From Xenopus tropicalis (Eukaryota; Chordata; Amphibia; Anura; Pipidae): DNA of 64,000 nt. Made by a program: the position numbers and the translations under genes. This document shows, piece by piece, positions 1 to 10,797 of the stretch; within the stretch, counting starts at the first letter, position 1; each line of letters begins with the position of its first letter. The notes under the pieces were generated by a model. The model had not been told where the DNA came from. It saw nothing but the letters and a program-made list of their open reading frames with translations, and ran no database searches. The stretch spans positions 1,724,620-1,788,619 of the forward strand of contig NC_030683.2 of NCBI RefSeq assembly GCF_000004195.4, in the 5' to 3' direction.

Positions 1-2141
1 ATGGAGACAGTAGGGCAAGATGGAGACAGTAGGGCAAGATGGAGACAGTATGGCAAGATGGGGACAGTAGGGCAAGATGGGGACAGTAGGGCAAGATGGA
101 GGCAGTAGGGCAAGATGGAGACAGTAGGGCAAGATGGAGACAGTAGGAGAAGATGGAGACAGTAGGACAAGATGGAGACAGTAGGGCAAGATGGAGACAG
201 TAGAACAAAATGGAGACAGTAGGGCAAGATGGAGACAGTAGGCAAAGATGGAGACAGTAGGACAAGATGGGGACAGTAGGGCAAGATGGAGACAGTAGGG
301 CAAGATGGAGACAGTAGGAGAAGATGGAGATAGTAGGACAAGATGGAGACAGTAGGCGAAGATGGAGACAGTAGGACAAGATGGAGACAGTAGGCGAAGA
401 TGGAGACAGTAGGACAAGATGGAGACAGTAGGGCAAGATGGAGACAGTAGGGCAAGATGGAGACAGTAGGGCAAGATGGAGACAGTAGGGCAAGATGGAG
501 ACAGTAGGACAAGATGGAGACAGTAGGACAAGATGGAGACAGTAGGCGAAGATGGAGACAGTAGGACAAGATGGAGACAGTAGGGCAAGATGGAGACAGT
601 AGGGCAAGATGGAGACAGTAGGACAAGATGGAGACAGTAGGCGAAGATGGAGACAGTAGGACAAGATGGAGACAGTAGGACAAGATGGAGACAGTAAGGC
701 GAAAATGGAGACAGTAGAACAAGATGGAGACAGTAGGGCAAGATGGAGACAGTAGGGCAAGATTGGAGACAGTAGGGCAAGATGGGGACAGTAGGGCAAG
801 ATGGGGAACAGTAGGGCAGATGGGGACAGTAGGGCAAGATGGAGACAGTAGGGCAAGATGGAGAGCAGTAGGGCAAGATGGAGACAGTAGGGCAGATGGA
901 GACAGTAGGGCAAGATGGAGACAGTAGGGAAGATGGAGACAGTAGGGCAAGATGGGGACAGTAGGGCAAGATGGGGACAGTAGGGCAAGATGGAGACAGT
1001 AGGGGAAGATGGAGACAGTAGGCAAGATGGAGACAGTAGGGCAAGATGGAGACAGTAGGGCAAGATGGAGACAGTAGGGCAAGATGGGGACAGTAGGCAA
1101 GATGGGGACAGTAGGGCAAGATGGAGACAGTAGGGCAAGATGGAGACAGTAGGGCAAGATGGAGACAGTAGGGCAAGATGGAGACAGTAGGGCAAGATGG
1201 AGACAGTAGGGCAAGATGGAGACAGTAGGGCAAGATGGGGACATGTAGGGCAAGATGGAGACAGTAGGGGAAGATGGAGACAGTAGGGCAAGATGGAGAC
1301 AGTAGGGCAAGATGGAGACAGTAGGGCAAGATGGAGACAGTAGGGCAAGATGGAGACAGTAGGGCAAGATGGGGACAGTAGGGCAAGATGGGGACAGTAG
1401 GGCAAGATGGGGAAGTAGAACAAGATGGAGACAGTAGGACAAGATGGGGACAGTAGGGCAAGATGGAGACAGTAGGGCAAGATGGAGACAGTAGGGCAAG
1501 ATGGAGACAGTAGGGCAAGATGGAGACAGTAGGGCAAGATGGAGACAGTAGGGCAAGATGGAGAACAGTAGGGCAAGATGGGGACAGTAGGGCAAGATGG
1601 GAGACAGTAGGGGAAGATGGAGACAGTAGGGGCAAGATGGAGACAGTAGGGCAAGATGGAGACAGTAGGGCAAGATGGGGATAGTAGGGGAAGATGGAGA
1701 CAGTAGGGCAAGATGGAGACAGTAGGGCAAGATGGAGACAGTAGGGCAAGATGGAGACAGTAGGGCAAGATGGAGACAGTAGGGCAAGATGGGGACAGTA
1801 GGGCAAGATGGAGGCAGTAGGGCAAGATGGAGGCAGTAGGGCAAGATGGAGACAGTAGGACAAGATGGAGACAGTAGGACAAGATGGAGACAGTAGGGCA
1901 AGATGGAGGCAGTAGGGCAAGATGGGGACAGTAGGGCAAGATGGAGACAGTAGGGCAAGATGGAGACAGTAGGGCAAGATGGAGACAGTAGGGCAAGATG
2001 GACACAGTAGGACAAGATGGAGACAGTAGAGCAAGATGGAGAAGTAGGACAAGATGGAGAAGTAGGACAAGATGGAGGCAGTAGAGCAAGATGGAGAAGT
2101 AGGACAAGATGGAGAAGTAGGACAAGATGGAGGCAGTAGGG
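1..2141 (+). repeat. 19-bp minisatellite, family M19, copy 1
   Basis: About 112 tandem copies of a 19-bp unit with consensus GGAGACAGTAGGGCAAGAT run from the window edge, so the left end is cut off. Common variants are GGGGACAG, TAGGACAAG and TAGGCGAAG. The last units (about 2030-2130) shorten to a GGAGAAGTAGGACAAGAT type, as expected at a decaying array edge. Several units at 800-950 carry 1-bp insertions or deletions. The same family recurs at 40.5, 47.8 and 52.3 kb. The unit has no stop in several frames, so open frames here are not genes. Confidence 0.97.
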
Positions 2142-3049
2142 TAACCTTGTATTTGTTGTTGAAATATAAATCCTCGGTTCCATTAGGAGGCCAAGACTGT
2201 TTGGGGGCAGGTTTTGTGCCCTATCACAATTAAAGATGGCTCTTACCATTTACATAGACATTTCCCATAATGCCATAGCAGTTGCAGAATATAAATGTGT
2301 TGGGGCCACGGGGCACTTGAGAGGCAGTAAATGATCCCACTGGGGGTTAAACAGGGTGAAAGTCTTTGTTATTGACAGATTGGGACCCATTTGGCCCCCA
2401 GAGGAAGGATTATTTACAACCAATGAAATGACTTAAATCTGCGCCTCGTTCCCTGGAAGTCGCCGTTGTTCTTGTTTCCGTAGCGTGAAATCATAAAGTG
2501 CCCGACAGCAATCAATGGGGATACACATGGTTATACCTGCATTGGCTATTGTATCTAAACGCGCCTCCATCCTCCCGTTGCTAGGCAACAGTATTCCAGC
2601 CGGCTGGGTGATCTATCAATTTTATTCCCATTGTCCGGAGGAGACGACTAATAAAATGACAGAAGGGAGCGGATTCCATCGCAGGGAATAAAGGGAAAAT
2701 CTGTGAGTTTATAGAACCTTCCGTCGTTAAACAAGCGAGCGGCGGCGGCGGCGGCGAGAAAACGCAATTACTTACGGCAAATTTACTCTTTGTTTTGTAT
2801 CGACTGGAGCCGGGGGGGCAGCCAAGGGCATCATGGGAGCCCCCCCCCACTCACTGGGGCCTAATTGGGGGGATAATACCGGGCGGCCAATGGGACAAGC
2901 GCCCTGATTTGTTGGGCGACAGCCAATCGGGCAACAGGAAATATCAATATTTTCTCCAATCACTTTTCATTTATAGAAAGTCATTTCCCCAGACTATTCC
3001 TGGTATCCAGGCGATTTGTGCCCTCACTGATTCGTTTGTACCACAGGGA
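2142..3049. other. Non-repetitive island, possible regulatory DNA
   Basis: About 900 bp without tandem structure. It contains a palindromic X-box-like site at 2577-2589, a short GCG run (about 2738-2757) and poly-G/C stretches near 2810-2850. No open frame has recognisable protein similarity. The right end (about 3040-3060) reads TTCTGGGTAAGTGGGTGGGG, which resembles the unit of the following array and may be its seed. Function is unknown. Confidence 0.5.
2577..2589. promoter_or_regulatory. Possible RFX X-box
   Basis: GTTGCTAGGCAAC is a near-perfect inverted repeat matching the RFX-family X-box pattern (GTTGCY...RGCAAC). RFX sites control ciliary and MHC class II genes in animals. Similar GGTTGCTAGG words occur inside the T2-like MITEs in this window, so the site could be a transposon remnant. 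Binding is inference only. Confidence 0.3.
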
Positions 3050-3656
3050 ATTCTGGGTAAGTGGGTGGGGCCTGTAACATGGTTTTCTGGGTAAGTAGGT
3101 GGGGCAGTTTGTATCAGACAGGTAAGTATGTGGGGCAGTTTGTATCAGACAGGTAAGTAGGAGGGGCAGTTTGTATCAGACAGGTAAGTAGGAGGGGCAG
3201 TATATATCAGACAGGTAAGTAGGAGGGGCAGTTTGTATCAGTCAGGTAAGTATGTGGGGCAGTTTATATCAGACAGGTAAGTAGGAGGGGCAGTATATAT
3301 CAGACAGGTAAGTAGGAGGGGCAGTTTGTATCAGACAGGTAAGTATGTGGGGCAGTTTATATCAGACAGGTAAGTAGGAGGGGCAGTAATATATCAGACA
3401 GGTAAGTAGGAGGGGCAGTTTGTATCAGACAGGTAAGTATGTGGGGCAGTTTATATCAGACAGGTAAGTAGGAGGGGCAGTATATATCAGACAGGTAAGT
3501 AGGAGGGGCAGTTTGTATCAGACAGGTAAGTATGTGGGGCAGTTTATATCAGACAGGTAAGTAGGAGGGGCAGTTTGTATCAGACAGGTAAGTAGGAGGG
3601 GCAGTTTGTATCAGACAGGTAAGTATGTGGGGCAGTTTATATCAGACAGGTAAGTG
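3050..3656 (+). repeat. 31-bp minisatellite with a 5' splice-site motif in each unit
   Basis: About 19 copies of a 31-bp unit built as GGTAAGTAGGAGGGGCAG followed by TTTGTATCAGACA. Nearly every junction reads CAGGTAAGTAG or CAGGTAAGTAT, the vertebrate 5' splice-site consensus on the + strand. The CAGGTAAGTAT form recurs at about 3119, 3243, 3336, 3430, 3523 and 3616, mostly 93 bp apart, which shows a higher-order repeat of three units. The first two units (3050-3110) are divergent. Confidence 0.95.
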
Positions 3657-4305
3657 TTTGTGGCTAAAGAATCAAACGCAGATGTCAGCACTCCGCCTCC
3701 TGCGCAAGCCCATTGGCTTAGGGCCCCCCCTGCCTCAGTAGCCACTATGATGACGCTGTAATTATGGGAAAACACTGCGGCTAGGGAAGTAATGAGCCCC
3801 ATGGATGTAAATACGGTTGGGCCGACACCCCAGGCCGGAGGCTCAGCCATAGACTATTTATTGCCCAAATGGATCCTTTTCTATCAGTCGCCGGGTCCTT
3901 TATCAGCCAATGAGTCTCTGATCTCTCCCGGACCTGCACATCTTCCCTCTATAAAGCCCAATCCCTCCCAGGGAAACGGCTGAAATCAATTGGCCTAAAT
4001 GGCTGTCACTTCCAGGGCCCGGGCCCCTTCATCACTTCCCACTTACACTCCCCTCGTCCCTGCGACTGAGGCGCCAACGAGCCTCTCTGATGCGATTATG
4101 TTCCCCGGCACGCGCCGCATCCATTCCCCGGCACCCTGGGAGATCATAAAGCACCAACATTCCGCTTTATGGCCATTCGGAAACTCTGTCGCTTACGGGA
4201 TGATGCATCTGTCTTCTGGCGCATTTATTGCGACTAAACAGTTCTACACAATCAGCTCAGGGAGTCGCCGGGGCTCATTTATTAACACTGGGCAAAACTG
4301 CAGCC
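3657..4305. other. Non-repetitive island
   Basis: About 650 bp of balanced sequence with scattered CpGs and no tandem repeat. A 132-codon open frame covers part of it (3999-4397), but it runs into the adjacent inverted-repeat element and shows no recognisable domain, so I do not call a gene. Confidence 0.45.
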
Positions 4306-4407
4306 GGGCAGTAACCCCTAGCAACCAATCAGTTATTAGCTTTATCCAGCCAGCTGCAGGTAGAACAATGAAACTAAGACCTGATTGGTTGCCATAGGTT
4401 ACTGCCC
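4306..4407. mobile_element. Short inverted-repeat MITE (GCAACCAATCAG type)
   Basis: Arms GGGCAGTAACCCCTAGCAAC (from 4306) and GGTTGCCATAGGTTACTGCC (ending about 4406) are near-perfect inverted complements around a loop of about 48 bp. Related inverted repeats lie at 7935-8023, 11829-11938 and 32276-32352. The arrangement fits a non-autonomous DNA transposon of a kind common in Xenopus. I see no certain target-site duplication. Confidence 0.7.
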
Positions 4408-4499
4408 AGGTTCAAAATTTCCCGGTGTCTGGGGACTTCTATGGAGCCCCCTCTGATCCTGGGGGGCAGAAAACCCCCTACACCGCTAAATGGCACCCT

Positions 4500-4872
4500 G
4501 TCTGAGACATTCTGAGACAATTTGCATTGGGTCTTCATTTTTTATGATTTTCCGTTACTTAGCTTTTTGTGCAGAAGCTCTCCATTTGGTATTTTAGCAG
4601 CTATTTGGTTGCTAGGGTCTTTTTTATCCTAGTAACCAGGCAGTGGTTTAAAGAAGAGATGGGAATTTGAATAGGGGAGGGGCTGAATAGAAATATAAGG
4701 AATAAAAAGTAATAATAACAGTAAAACTGGAGCCTCACAGAGCAATAGGGTTTGGCTGCTGGGGTCAGTGACCCCCATTTGAAAGCTGGGAAGTAGCAGA
4801 AGAGAAAGGCAAATAATTCAAAAGTATAAAAGATATTAATGACCAAGTGCAAAGTTGCAAGGAATGGGCCAT
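4500..4872 (+). mobile_element. T2-like MITE, degenerate
   Basis: It shares the blocks CTGAGACAATTTGCA, TTGGTTGCTAGGGTC, GGGGAGGGGCTGAATAGAAA, CTGGAGCCTCACAGAGCAAT and GGGGTCAGTGACCCCCATTT with copies at 27.3, 29.7, 45.2 and 57.7 kb. The inner ends are retained (TTTGCATTGGGTCTTCAT; AGTTGCAAGGAATGGGCC), but the outer TTAAAGG termini seen at 57.7 kb are eroded. No transposase is encoded. Attribution to the T2/TTAA group is from memory of the Xenopus families. Confidence 0.8.
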
Positions 4873-5449
4873 TCAGAGGGGACATTGTTTCCCAGACACA
4901 TTTCCCTTTGGGACCTGCTACATGTCTCATTTATATTCAGCAGAATTCTCATTGGTCAGTTCTCTTGCATATATAATAACAGCCGTCTCTTACTTTACAT
5001 AGGGAGAGGATTATGCCACTGTGGCCCCATGATGTGGGGATCAGATCGGTAGGAGGTGCAACGCTAGGGGGTACTGGGCACGGACCTCTTTACCTGCATT
5101 CCTATAGGTTCAGTCCACCAAAAGTGCACCAGTTCCACCCTCTCAGCAATGGAGCAGGATGGGATTTGGTGCAGAAGTTGTGGGGGAGGGGGGAATGCAA
5201 GTGGAGACTGTGCACACTTGGGGGTGTGGGGGATTGGGCACACGCTTCTGTAGGCCCAGCACTGTCTGTTGGTATTTGAGGTGTGGCCCCCACCCTAGTC
5301 CTGACTCCCCCCATTTTATATCTTAAGGCAGATTTAAGCTGCAATTTGGGTCCTTCAGACCAGATTGGCAGCTTATCTATCCCTCCCTGTATGGGGACTC
5401 CCCACCCAATATCACCTAGTTGATGTGGTTCTTCATTGATTTTTCATAT
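4873..5449. other. Non-repetitive spacer
   Basis: No tandem repeat, RNA gene or convincing coding sequence is visible. Short open frames on both strands (up to 88 codons) are low-complexity and lack any domain I recognise. Confidence 0.4.
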
Positions 5450-5645
5450 CCCCTTTATTGTAACATAGTAACTTAGGCTGAAAAAAGACATACGCCCATC
5501 GAGTTCAACCTTAATGCCTTAAAGCTACTGATCCCGAGGAAGGCCAAAAACCCCTCTGCACCCTTTCCAATTTGCTGTGGGGGGGGGGAAAATTCCTTCC
5601 TGACTCCAAGATGGCAATTAGACCAGTCCCTGGATTGGCCCCAGG
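5450..5645 (-). mobile_element. LINE 3' end (CR1/L2-like), 3' UTR fragment
   Basis: Read on the minus strand it runs from CCAGGGACTGGTCTAATTGC through TTCCTTCC and GGTTGAACTCGATGGGC to TTACTATGTTAC. The same tail follows a recognisable ORF2 C-terminus at 33.47-33.78 kb, which identifies it as the 3' UTR of a non-LTR retrotransposon. The terminal GTAACATAGTAAC (about 5461) marks the 3' end. It is 5'-truncated, as is usual for such insertions. Confidence 0.75.
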
Positions 5646-5757
5646 GCCTAACGATACCATTAGCTCAATATCACCCACCCAAGGTGGACATAGAGGGGGA
5701 AAGATATGCTTGTTTGGCCTCCGTGGCCTCTGGTCATTTTCCATTTTGTGGGTCCCT

Positions 5758-6078
5758 CCAACCCAACTGCAACCCAACCGCAACCCAACCCAACTGCAAC
5801 CCAACCCAACTGCAACCCAACCCAACTGCAACCCAACTGCAACCCAACCCAACTGCAACCCAACCCAACTGCAACCCAACCCAACTGCAACCCAACCCAA
5901 CTGCAAACCAACCCAACTGCAACCCAACCCAACTGCAACCCAACCCAACTGCAAACCAACCCAACTGCAACCCAACCCAACTGCAACTCAACCCAACTGC
6001 AACCCAACCCAACTGCAACCCAACCCAACTGCAACTCAACCCAACTGCAACCCAACCCAACTGCAACCCAACCCAACT
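5758..6078. repeat. 16-bp minisatellite
   Basis: About 20 copies of CCAACCCAACTGCAAC with minor variants (GCAAACC, GCAACTC). Because 16 is not a multiple of 3 and the unit lacks stops, all three + frames stay open and give Asn/Pro/Thr/Gln-rich peptides of 16-residue period. These are translation artefacts. Confidence 0.95.
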
Positions 6079-6600
6079 GCAGAATCTAAACTCCTCCCTG
6101 TGATACCTTTGAGCAATTTCCCTTCTTGTGATATTCCGGAAACCCGGATGTAAAGGACAGAGCGGCCTCCACTTTGGTCCTTGATGAAGAGGCTTCTATT
6201 CTTCCGATTGCCATGGAAATAGAATGAGTGAATCTGCTCGTCAATCATCGCACTTTGCATTGAAAGTAATTAAAACAAGGAGAACAGAGCGAGAACCATT
6301 AACCTGCCGGCAATTAGAACAATTCTAAAAAGCAAATCACGGTAATGACCGGCCTTAATTTATGGCTCTTTCCTGTAATCTGATTGGCCGGTATCATTAG
6401 AAGCTATTAAGCCATAACGAGAGATGAACAGAGAATTTGTGATTTCCTTGGAGCTGAAACGTTGAAACGTCCAGCGGAATATTCCCGTCAATTGTGAGAG
6501 AATCGTTTCATATTCTGTCGGGAATTCAGGGTAAATACCCCAAATATTGCAAAGTGACATTAGGGGAGGGGCCTGGAGCTCCAATAGAAATGACAGTTAT
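6079..6600. other. Non-repetitive AT-balanced island
   Basis: Unique-looking sequence with homeodomain-type TAAT words (AGTAATTAAAAC near 6267; CCTTAATTTATGG near 6353) and scattered CpGs. No coding frame with recognisable content is present. It resembles conserved noncoding DNA, but conservation cannot be judged from one sequence. Confidence 0.4.
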
Positions 6601-6666
6601 AATTAATGATCAGTTCTGGGCCCAACGGGTTTTTTCCCAGTGCCCAATGGGCCCAGTCCGACCCTG
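6600..6666 (-). mobile_element. Transposon terminus (CAGGGTCGGACTGG type)
   Basis: On the minus strand the fragment begins CAGGGTCGGACTGGGCCC at 6666 and continues with GGGAAAAAACCCGTTGGGCC. The same terminus appears at 46.70 kb, 61.60 kb and probably 46.13 kb. It looks like one end of a non-autonomous DNA transposon; only this end is present. Confidence 0.6.
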
Positions 6667-6689
6667 AATACATATCTATATATATATAT

Positions 6690-6810
6690 TAGGGATGCAC
6701 CGAACCCACTTTTTTGGGTTCGGCCGAACCCCCAAACCCCCCCAGAAGGATTTGGCCGAATCCCGAACTGAATCCTAATTAGCATATGCTGATTAGGATT
6801 GGAAGGGGTT
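6690..6810 (+). mobile_element. Solitary end of a hAT-like element
   Basis: TAGGGATGCACCGAA at 6690 is a terminal sequence typical of hAT-like elements. It is followed by a short palindrome (GAACCCACTTTTTTGGGTTC) and a long one centred on AGCATATGCT (about 6771-6801). The sequence then breaks into an A run at about 6812, and no matching opposite terminus is found, so it is a truncated copy. Confidence 0.65.
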
Positions 6811-7205
6811 AAAAAAAAATGATATATAATAACTCTCCTGATACATTGTATCACTTCAGTTTTTTATCTCACAGAATGAGGAGACGAGGAATCCGATTGG
6901 TTCCTGGGCAAGTTGACTGACAGCCTGAGCTCCAATGCACTGACGTTAACACTTTGTTTCCCAAGGGGGGGGGACCCAGCTCAGGGAACACGGGATGATT
7001 GGGAGGGTTAATTATTATTAAAAACAGAACCAAATAAAAACAACCAATTGAATAGATGCTGATCTGTTTTTGAAAGGAATCGCTGAAAGGTAAAACTAAC
7101 CCTTTAAATCCCGTGAGTATCCGGGCACCGGAGATCTGGGCTCAGTTGAGGGAGAACCAATCCAAACGCTCTGATTATATGAGAAATAATCACCCAAAAC
7201 AGTGA
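6811..7205. other. Non-repetitive spacer
   Basis: Mixed sequence with a G run near 6965 and AT-rich stretches (7010-7060). No gene, RNA or transposon end recognised. Confidence 0.35.
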
Positions 7206-7390
7206 ATGAACAATAATAATACAATAATACAATAGTAATGCAATAATAATAATACAATAATAATAATAATAATAATAATACAATAACAATGCAATAATAA
7301 TCAATAATAATACAATAATAATAATAATACAATAATAATAATAATGCAATAATAATACAATAACAATGCAATAATAATCAATAATAATAC

Positions 7391-7431
<41 letters not shown>

Positions 7432-7500
7432 AATAATAATAATAATCAATAATAATACAATAATACAATAGTAATGCAATAATAATAATACAATAATCAC
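7206..7500. repeat. AAT-rich microsatellite
   Basis: Runs of (AAT)n are interrupted at regular points by CAAT and GCAAT units, giving a compound repeat of about 295 bp. The minus strand reads as a poly-Tyr/Ile/Leu open frame that is an artefact. Confidence 0.95.
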
Positions 7501-7934
7501 TATTGTGTTTCCTCAGCAGCTAAAAGAACATTGGGCTCCAAACTGTGGGGGCGGCACCTCTGGGCTCAGCCTGGGATGAGTGTGGGGGCGGGGCGGAGGC
7601 GGGGCAGTGATGTCAGGGGGTGGGGCCAATCTGCGCATCAATCTCAGTGAGTCCTTCCGGGCTGTTTGGGTCAAAACTGGACAGGTGGCGACCCTAGCAT
7701 GGAATGCCCCCCCCCCCAGTATTGCCCCCTGGGCACGTGCCCCTTCTGCCTGCCCCTAGTTTTGCCCCTGGGCCACCAATAGGGCTCTCCCTGTTCCAGA
7801 TCAGATGCCAACCATATAAGGGTGCTATATAGACTTGGGGTACAGATATATAATAATACAACTGACATAACATGGAAAATTGGGTTTCTTCGGGGGGTGG
7901 TTTTCTTTAAACCCCCATATGTAATAGAAGACAC
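7501..7934. other. Non-repetitive spacer with GC boxes
   Basis: It holds a cluster of GC boxes at 7584-7605 and a C run near 7708. Sequence from 7690 onward is rich in GCCCC/GGGGC words but shows no clean tandem unit. No transcript start or coding exon is evident. Confidence 0.35.
7584..7605. promoter_or_regulatory. Three adjacent GC boxes
   Basis: GGGGCGGGGCGGAGGCGGGG contains three overlapping or adjacent Sp1-type GC boxes. No exon or CpG-island structure follows, so promoter activity is only a possibility. Confidence 0.25.
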
Positions 7935-8023
7935 AGGAGCACTAACCCATAGCAACCAATAAGGTTGACCAATGTGACCAATGAGTGCTTCCTGCTGATT
8001 GGTTGCTATGGGTTACTGCTCCT
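7935..8023. mobile_element. Short inverted-repeat MITE (GCAACCAAT type)
   Basis: Left arm AGGAGCACTAACCCATAGCA and right arm TGCTATGGGTTACTGCTCCT are inverted complements with only one or two mismatches. They are separated by about 49 bp. It is the best preserved of the four related inverted repeats in the window. Confidence 0.75.
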
Positions 8024-8576
8024 GGGCAAACTTAGTGACTTTCACATATCTGCCCCCGAAATTGCTCCAAAAGAGGCAGAATCCAATTACCCCACAGTCA
8101 AGCTAAAAGGGCAAATTAAACAGGAATTCAGACTTTGGAGGCAAATGAATGGCACATTTTTGCCCTATCAGAAGCGAGTGGCAGTGACTGTGCCCAACTT
8201 GCCCCAATGGGTGCCGCTCACTCGCTGCCGTCTCTCCCCTTCCCGGGGACCCTGAGTCCTCCCCGCAGCGCTGGCACCAGGGGCAGAGAGAGGCTGGCAC
8301 AGAGACAAACTGCCGGCCACAGGCTGAAAGGCAAAGGGATAATGAAGACTCAGTTGGGAGCAAAGTGCCGTTATCTCTCAAACTGTCGCCCAAAATTCTA
8401 TTCATTTAGTTCCTTCCCAAGTGCTGATCCGAGGCAGCCCCTCCCCCAGGAACCCGGCCAATAGCCTCCTGTTTCCATGGTTTGTCTCATAATGTCTATA
8501 GGGGGAACCCCCCGACCCTTGGGCCCCCCCATCTGCGGCCCGACACCCGGAAAGTGGTTTTATACAGAGAGTGTCC
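8024..8576. other. Non-repetitive spacer
   Basis: No tandem or dispersed repeat recognised. Open frames of about 100 codons occur on both strands but overlap each other and extend into the next array, with no recognisable domain. Confidence 0.35.
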
Positions 8577-10797
8577 CCATACGGCATATATACCGGAACC
8601 GCCTGGCCCATACAGTGTATATACCGGAACCGCCTGGCCCATACAGTGTATATACCGGAACCGCCTGGCCCATACAGTGTATATACCGGAACCGCCTGGC
8701 CCATACAGTGTATATACCAGAACCGCCTGGCCCATACAGTGTATATACCGGAACCGCCTGGCCAATACAGTGTATATACCGGAACCGCCTGGCCCATACA
8801 GTGTATATACCGGAACCGCCTGGCCCATACAGTGTGTATACCAGAACCGCCTGGCCCATACAGTGTATATACCGGAACCGCCTGGCCCATACAGCGTATA
8901 TATTAGAACTGCCTGGCCCATACAGTGTATATACCAGAACCGCCTGGCCCATACAGTGTATATACCGGAACCGCCTGGCCCATACAGTGTATATACCGGA
9001 ACCGCCTGGCCCATACAGCGTATATATTAGAACTGCCTGGCCCATACAGTGTATATACCAGAACCGCCTGGCCCATACAGTGTATATACCAGAACCGCCA
9101 GGCCCATACAGTGTATATACCAGAACCGCCTGGCCCATACAGCGCATATACCAGAACCGCCAGGCCCATACAGTGTATATACCAGAACCGCCTGGCCCAT
9201 ACAGTGTATATACCGGAACCGCCTGGCCCATACAGCGTATATATTAGAACTGCCTGGCCCATACAGTGTATATACCAGAACCGCCTGGCCCATACAGCGT
9301 ATATACCAGAACCGCCAGGCCCATACAGTGTATATACCAGAACCGCCTGGCCCATACAGTGTATATACCAGAACCGCCAGGCCCATACAGTGTATATACC
9401 AGTACTGCCTGGCCCATACAGTGTATATACCGGAACCGCCTGGCCAATACAGTGTATATACCTGTAGCGCCTGGCCAATACAGTGTATATACCAGAACCG
9501 CCTGGCCCATACAGCGTATATACCGGAACCGCCTGGCCAATACAGTGTATATACCAGAACTGCCAGGCCCATACAGTGTATATACTGGTAGCGCCTGGCC
9601 AATACAGTGTATATACCAGTACTGCCTGGCCCATACAGTGTATATACCGGAACCGCCTGGCCAATACAGTGTATATACCTGTAGCGCCTGGCCAATACAG
9701 TGTATATACCAGAACCGCCTGGCCCATACAGCGTATATACCGGAACCGCCTGGCCAATACAGTGTATATACCAGAACTGCCAGGCCCATACAGTGTATAT
9801 ACCGGAACCGCCAGGCCCATACAGTGTATATACCGGAACCGCCTGGCCAATACAGTGTATATACCGGTAGCGCCTGGCCCATACAGTGTATATACCAGAA
9901 CCGCCAGGCCCATACAGTGTATATACCGGAACCGCCTGGCCAATACAGTGTATATACCGGTAGCGCCTGGCCCATACAGTGTATATACCGGTACCCGCCT
10001 GGCCCATACAGTGTATATACCGGTAGCGCCTGGCCCATACAGTGTGTATACCAGAACCGCCTGGCCCATACAGTGTATATACCGGTACCGCCTGGCCCAT
10101 ACAGTGTATATACCGGTACCGCCTGGCCCATACAGTGTATATACCGGTACCGCCTGGCCCATACAGTGTATATACCGGTACCGCCTGGCCCATACAGTGT
10201 ATATACCGGTACCGCCTGGCCCATACAGTGTATATACCGGTACCGCCTGGCCCATACAGTGTATATACTGGAACCGCCTGGCCCATACAGTGTATATACT
10301 GAACCGCCTGGCCCATACAGTGTAATAACCGGTACCGCCTGGCCCATACAGTGTATATACTGGAACCGCCTGGCCCATACAGTGTATATACCGGTACCGC
10401 CTGGCCCATACAGTGTGTATACCAGACCGCCTGGCCCATACAGTGTATATACCGGTACCGCCTGGCCCATACAGTGTATATACCGGTACCGCCTGGCCCA
10501 TACAGTGTATATACCGGTACCGCCTGGCCCATACAGTGTGTATACCAGAACCGCCTGGCCCATACAGTGTATATACCGGTACCGCCTGGCCCATACAGTG
10601 TATATACCGGTACCGCCTGGCCCATACAGTGTATATACCGGTACCGCCTGGCCCATACAGTGTATAAACCGGTACCGCCTGGCCCATACAGTGTATATAC
10701 TGGAACCGCCTGGCCCATACAGTGTATATACCGGTACCACCTGGCCCATACAGTGTATATACCGGTACCACCTGGCCCATACAGTATATATACCAGA
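8577..10797. repeat. 31-bp minisatellite with three sequence domains
   Basis: About 72 units built on CCTGGCCCATACAGTGTATA followed by TACCGGAACCG. Left units (8.58-9.4 kb) mainly carry ACCGGAACCG or ACCAGAACCG. Middle units (9.4-10.0 kb) often carry GTAGCGCC and GGCCAATAC. Right units (10.05-10.78 kb) are dominated by ACCGGTACCG. Three units make 93 bp without stops, so open frames of up to 740 codons arise on both strands with a 31-residue period (VYTLYGPGG and similar). I do not regard them as genes. Confidence 0.97.

Noticed and set aside
5450..5645. tRNA-derived SINE
   Set aside because: The GTTCAACC word suggested a B box, but the same sequence follows a LINE ORF2 C-terminus at 33.47 kb, so it is a LINE 3' UTR.
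5572..6153. Asn-Pro-rich peptide resembling a low-complexity surface protein
   Set aside because: It is the 16-bp minisatellite in translation; other frames and the minus strand are open over the same stretch.
7096..7433. Tyr/Ile/Leu-rich membrane-like open frames
   Set aside because: Translation of the AAT microsatellite.
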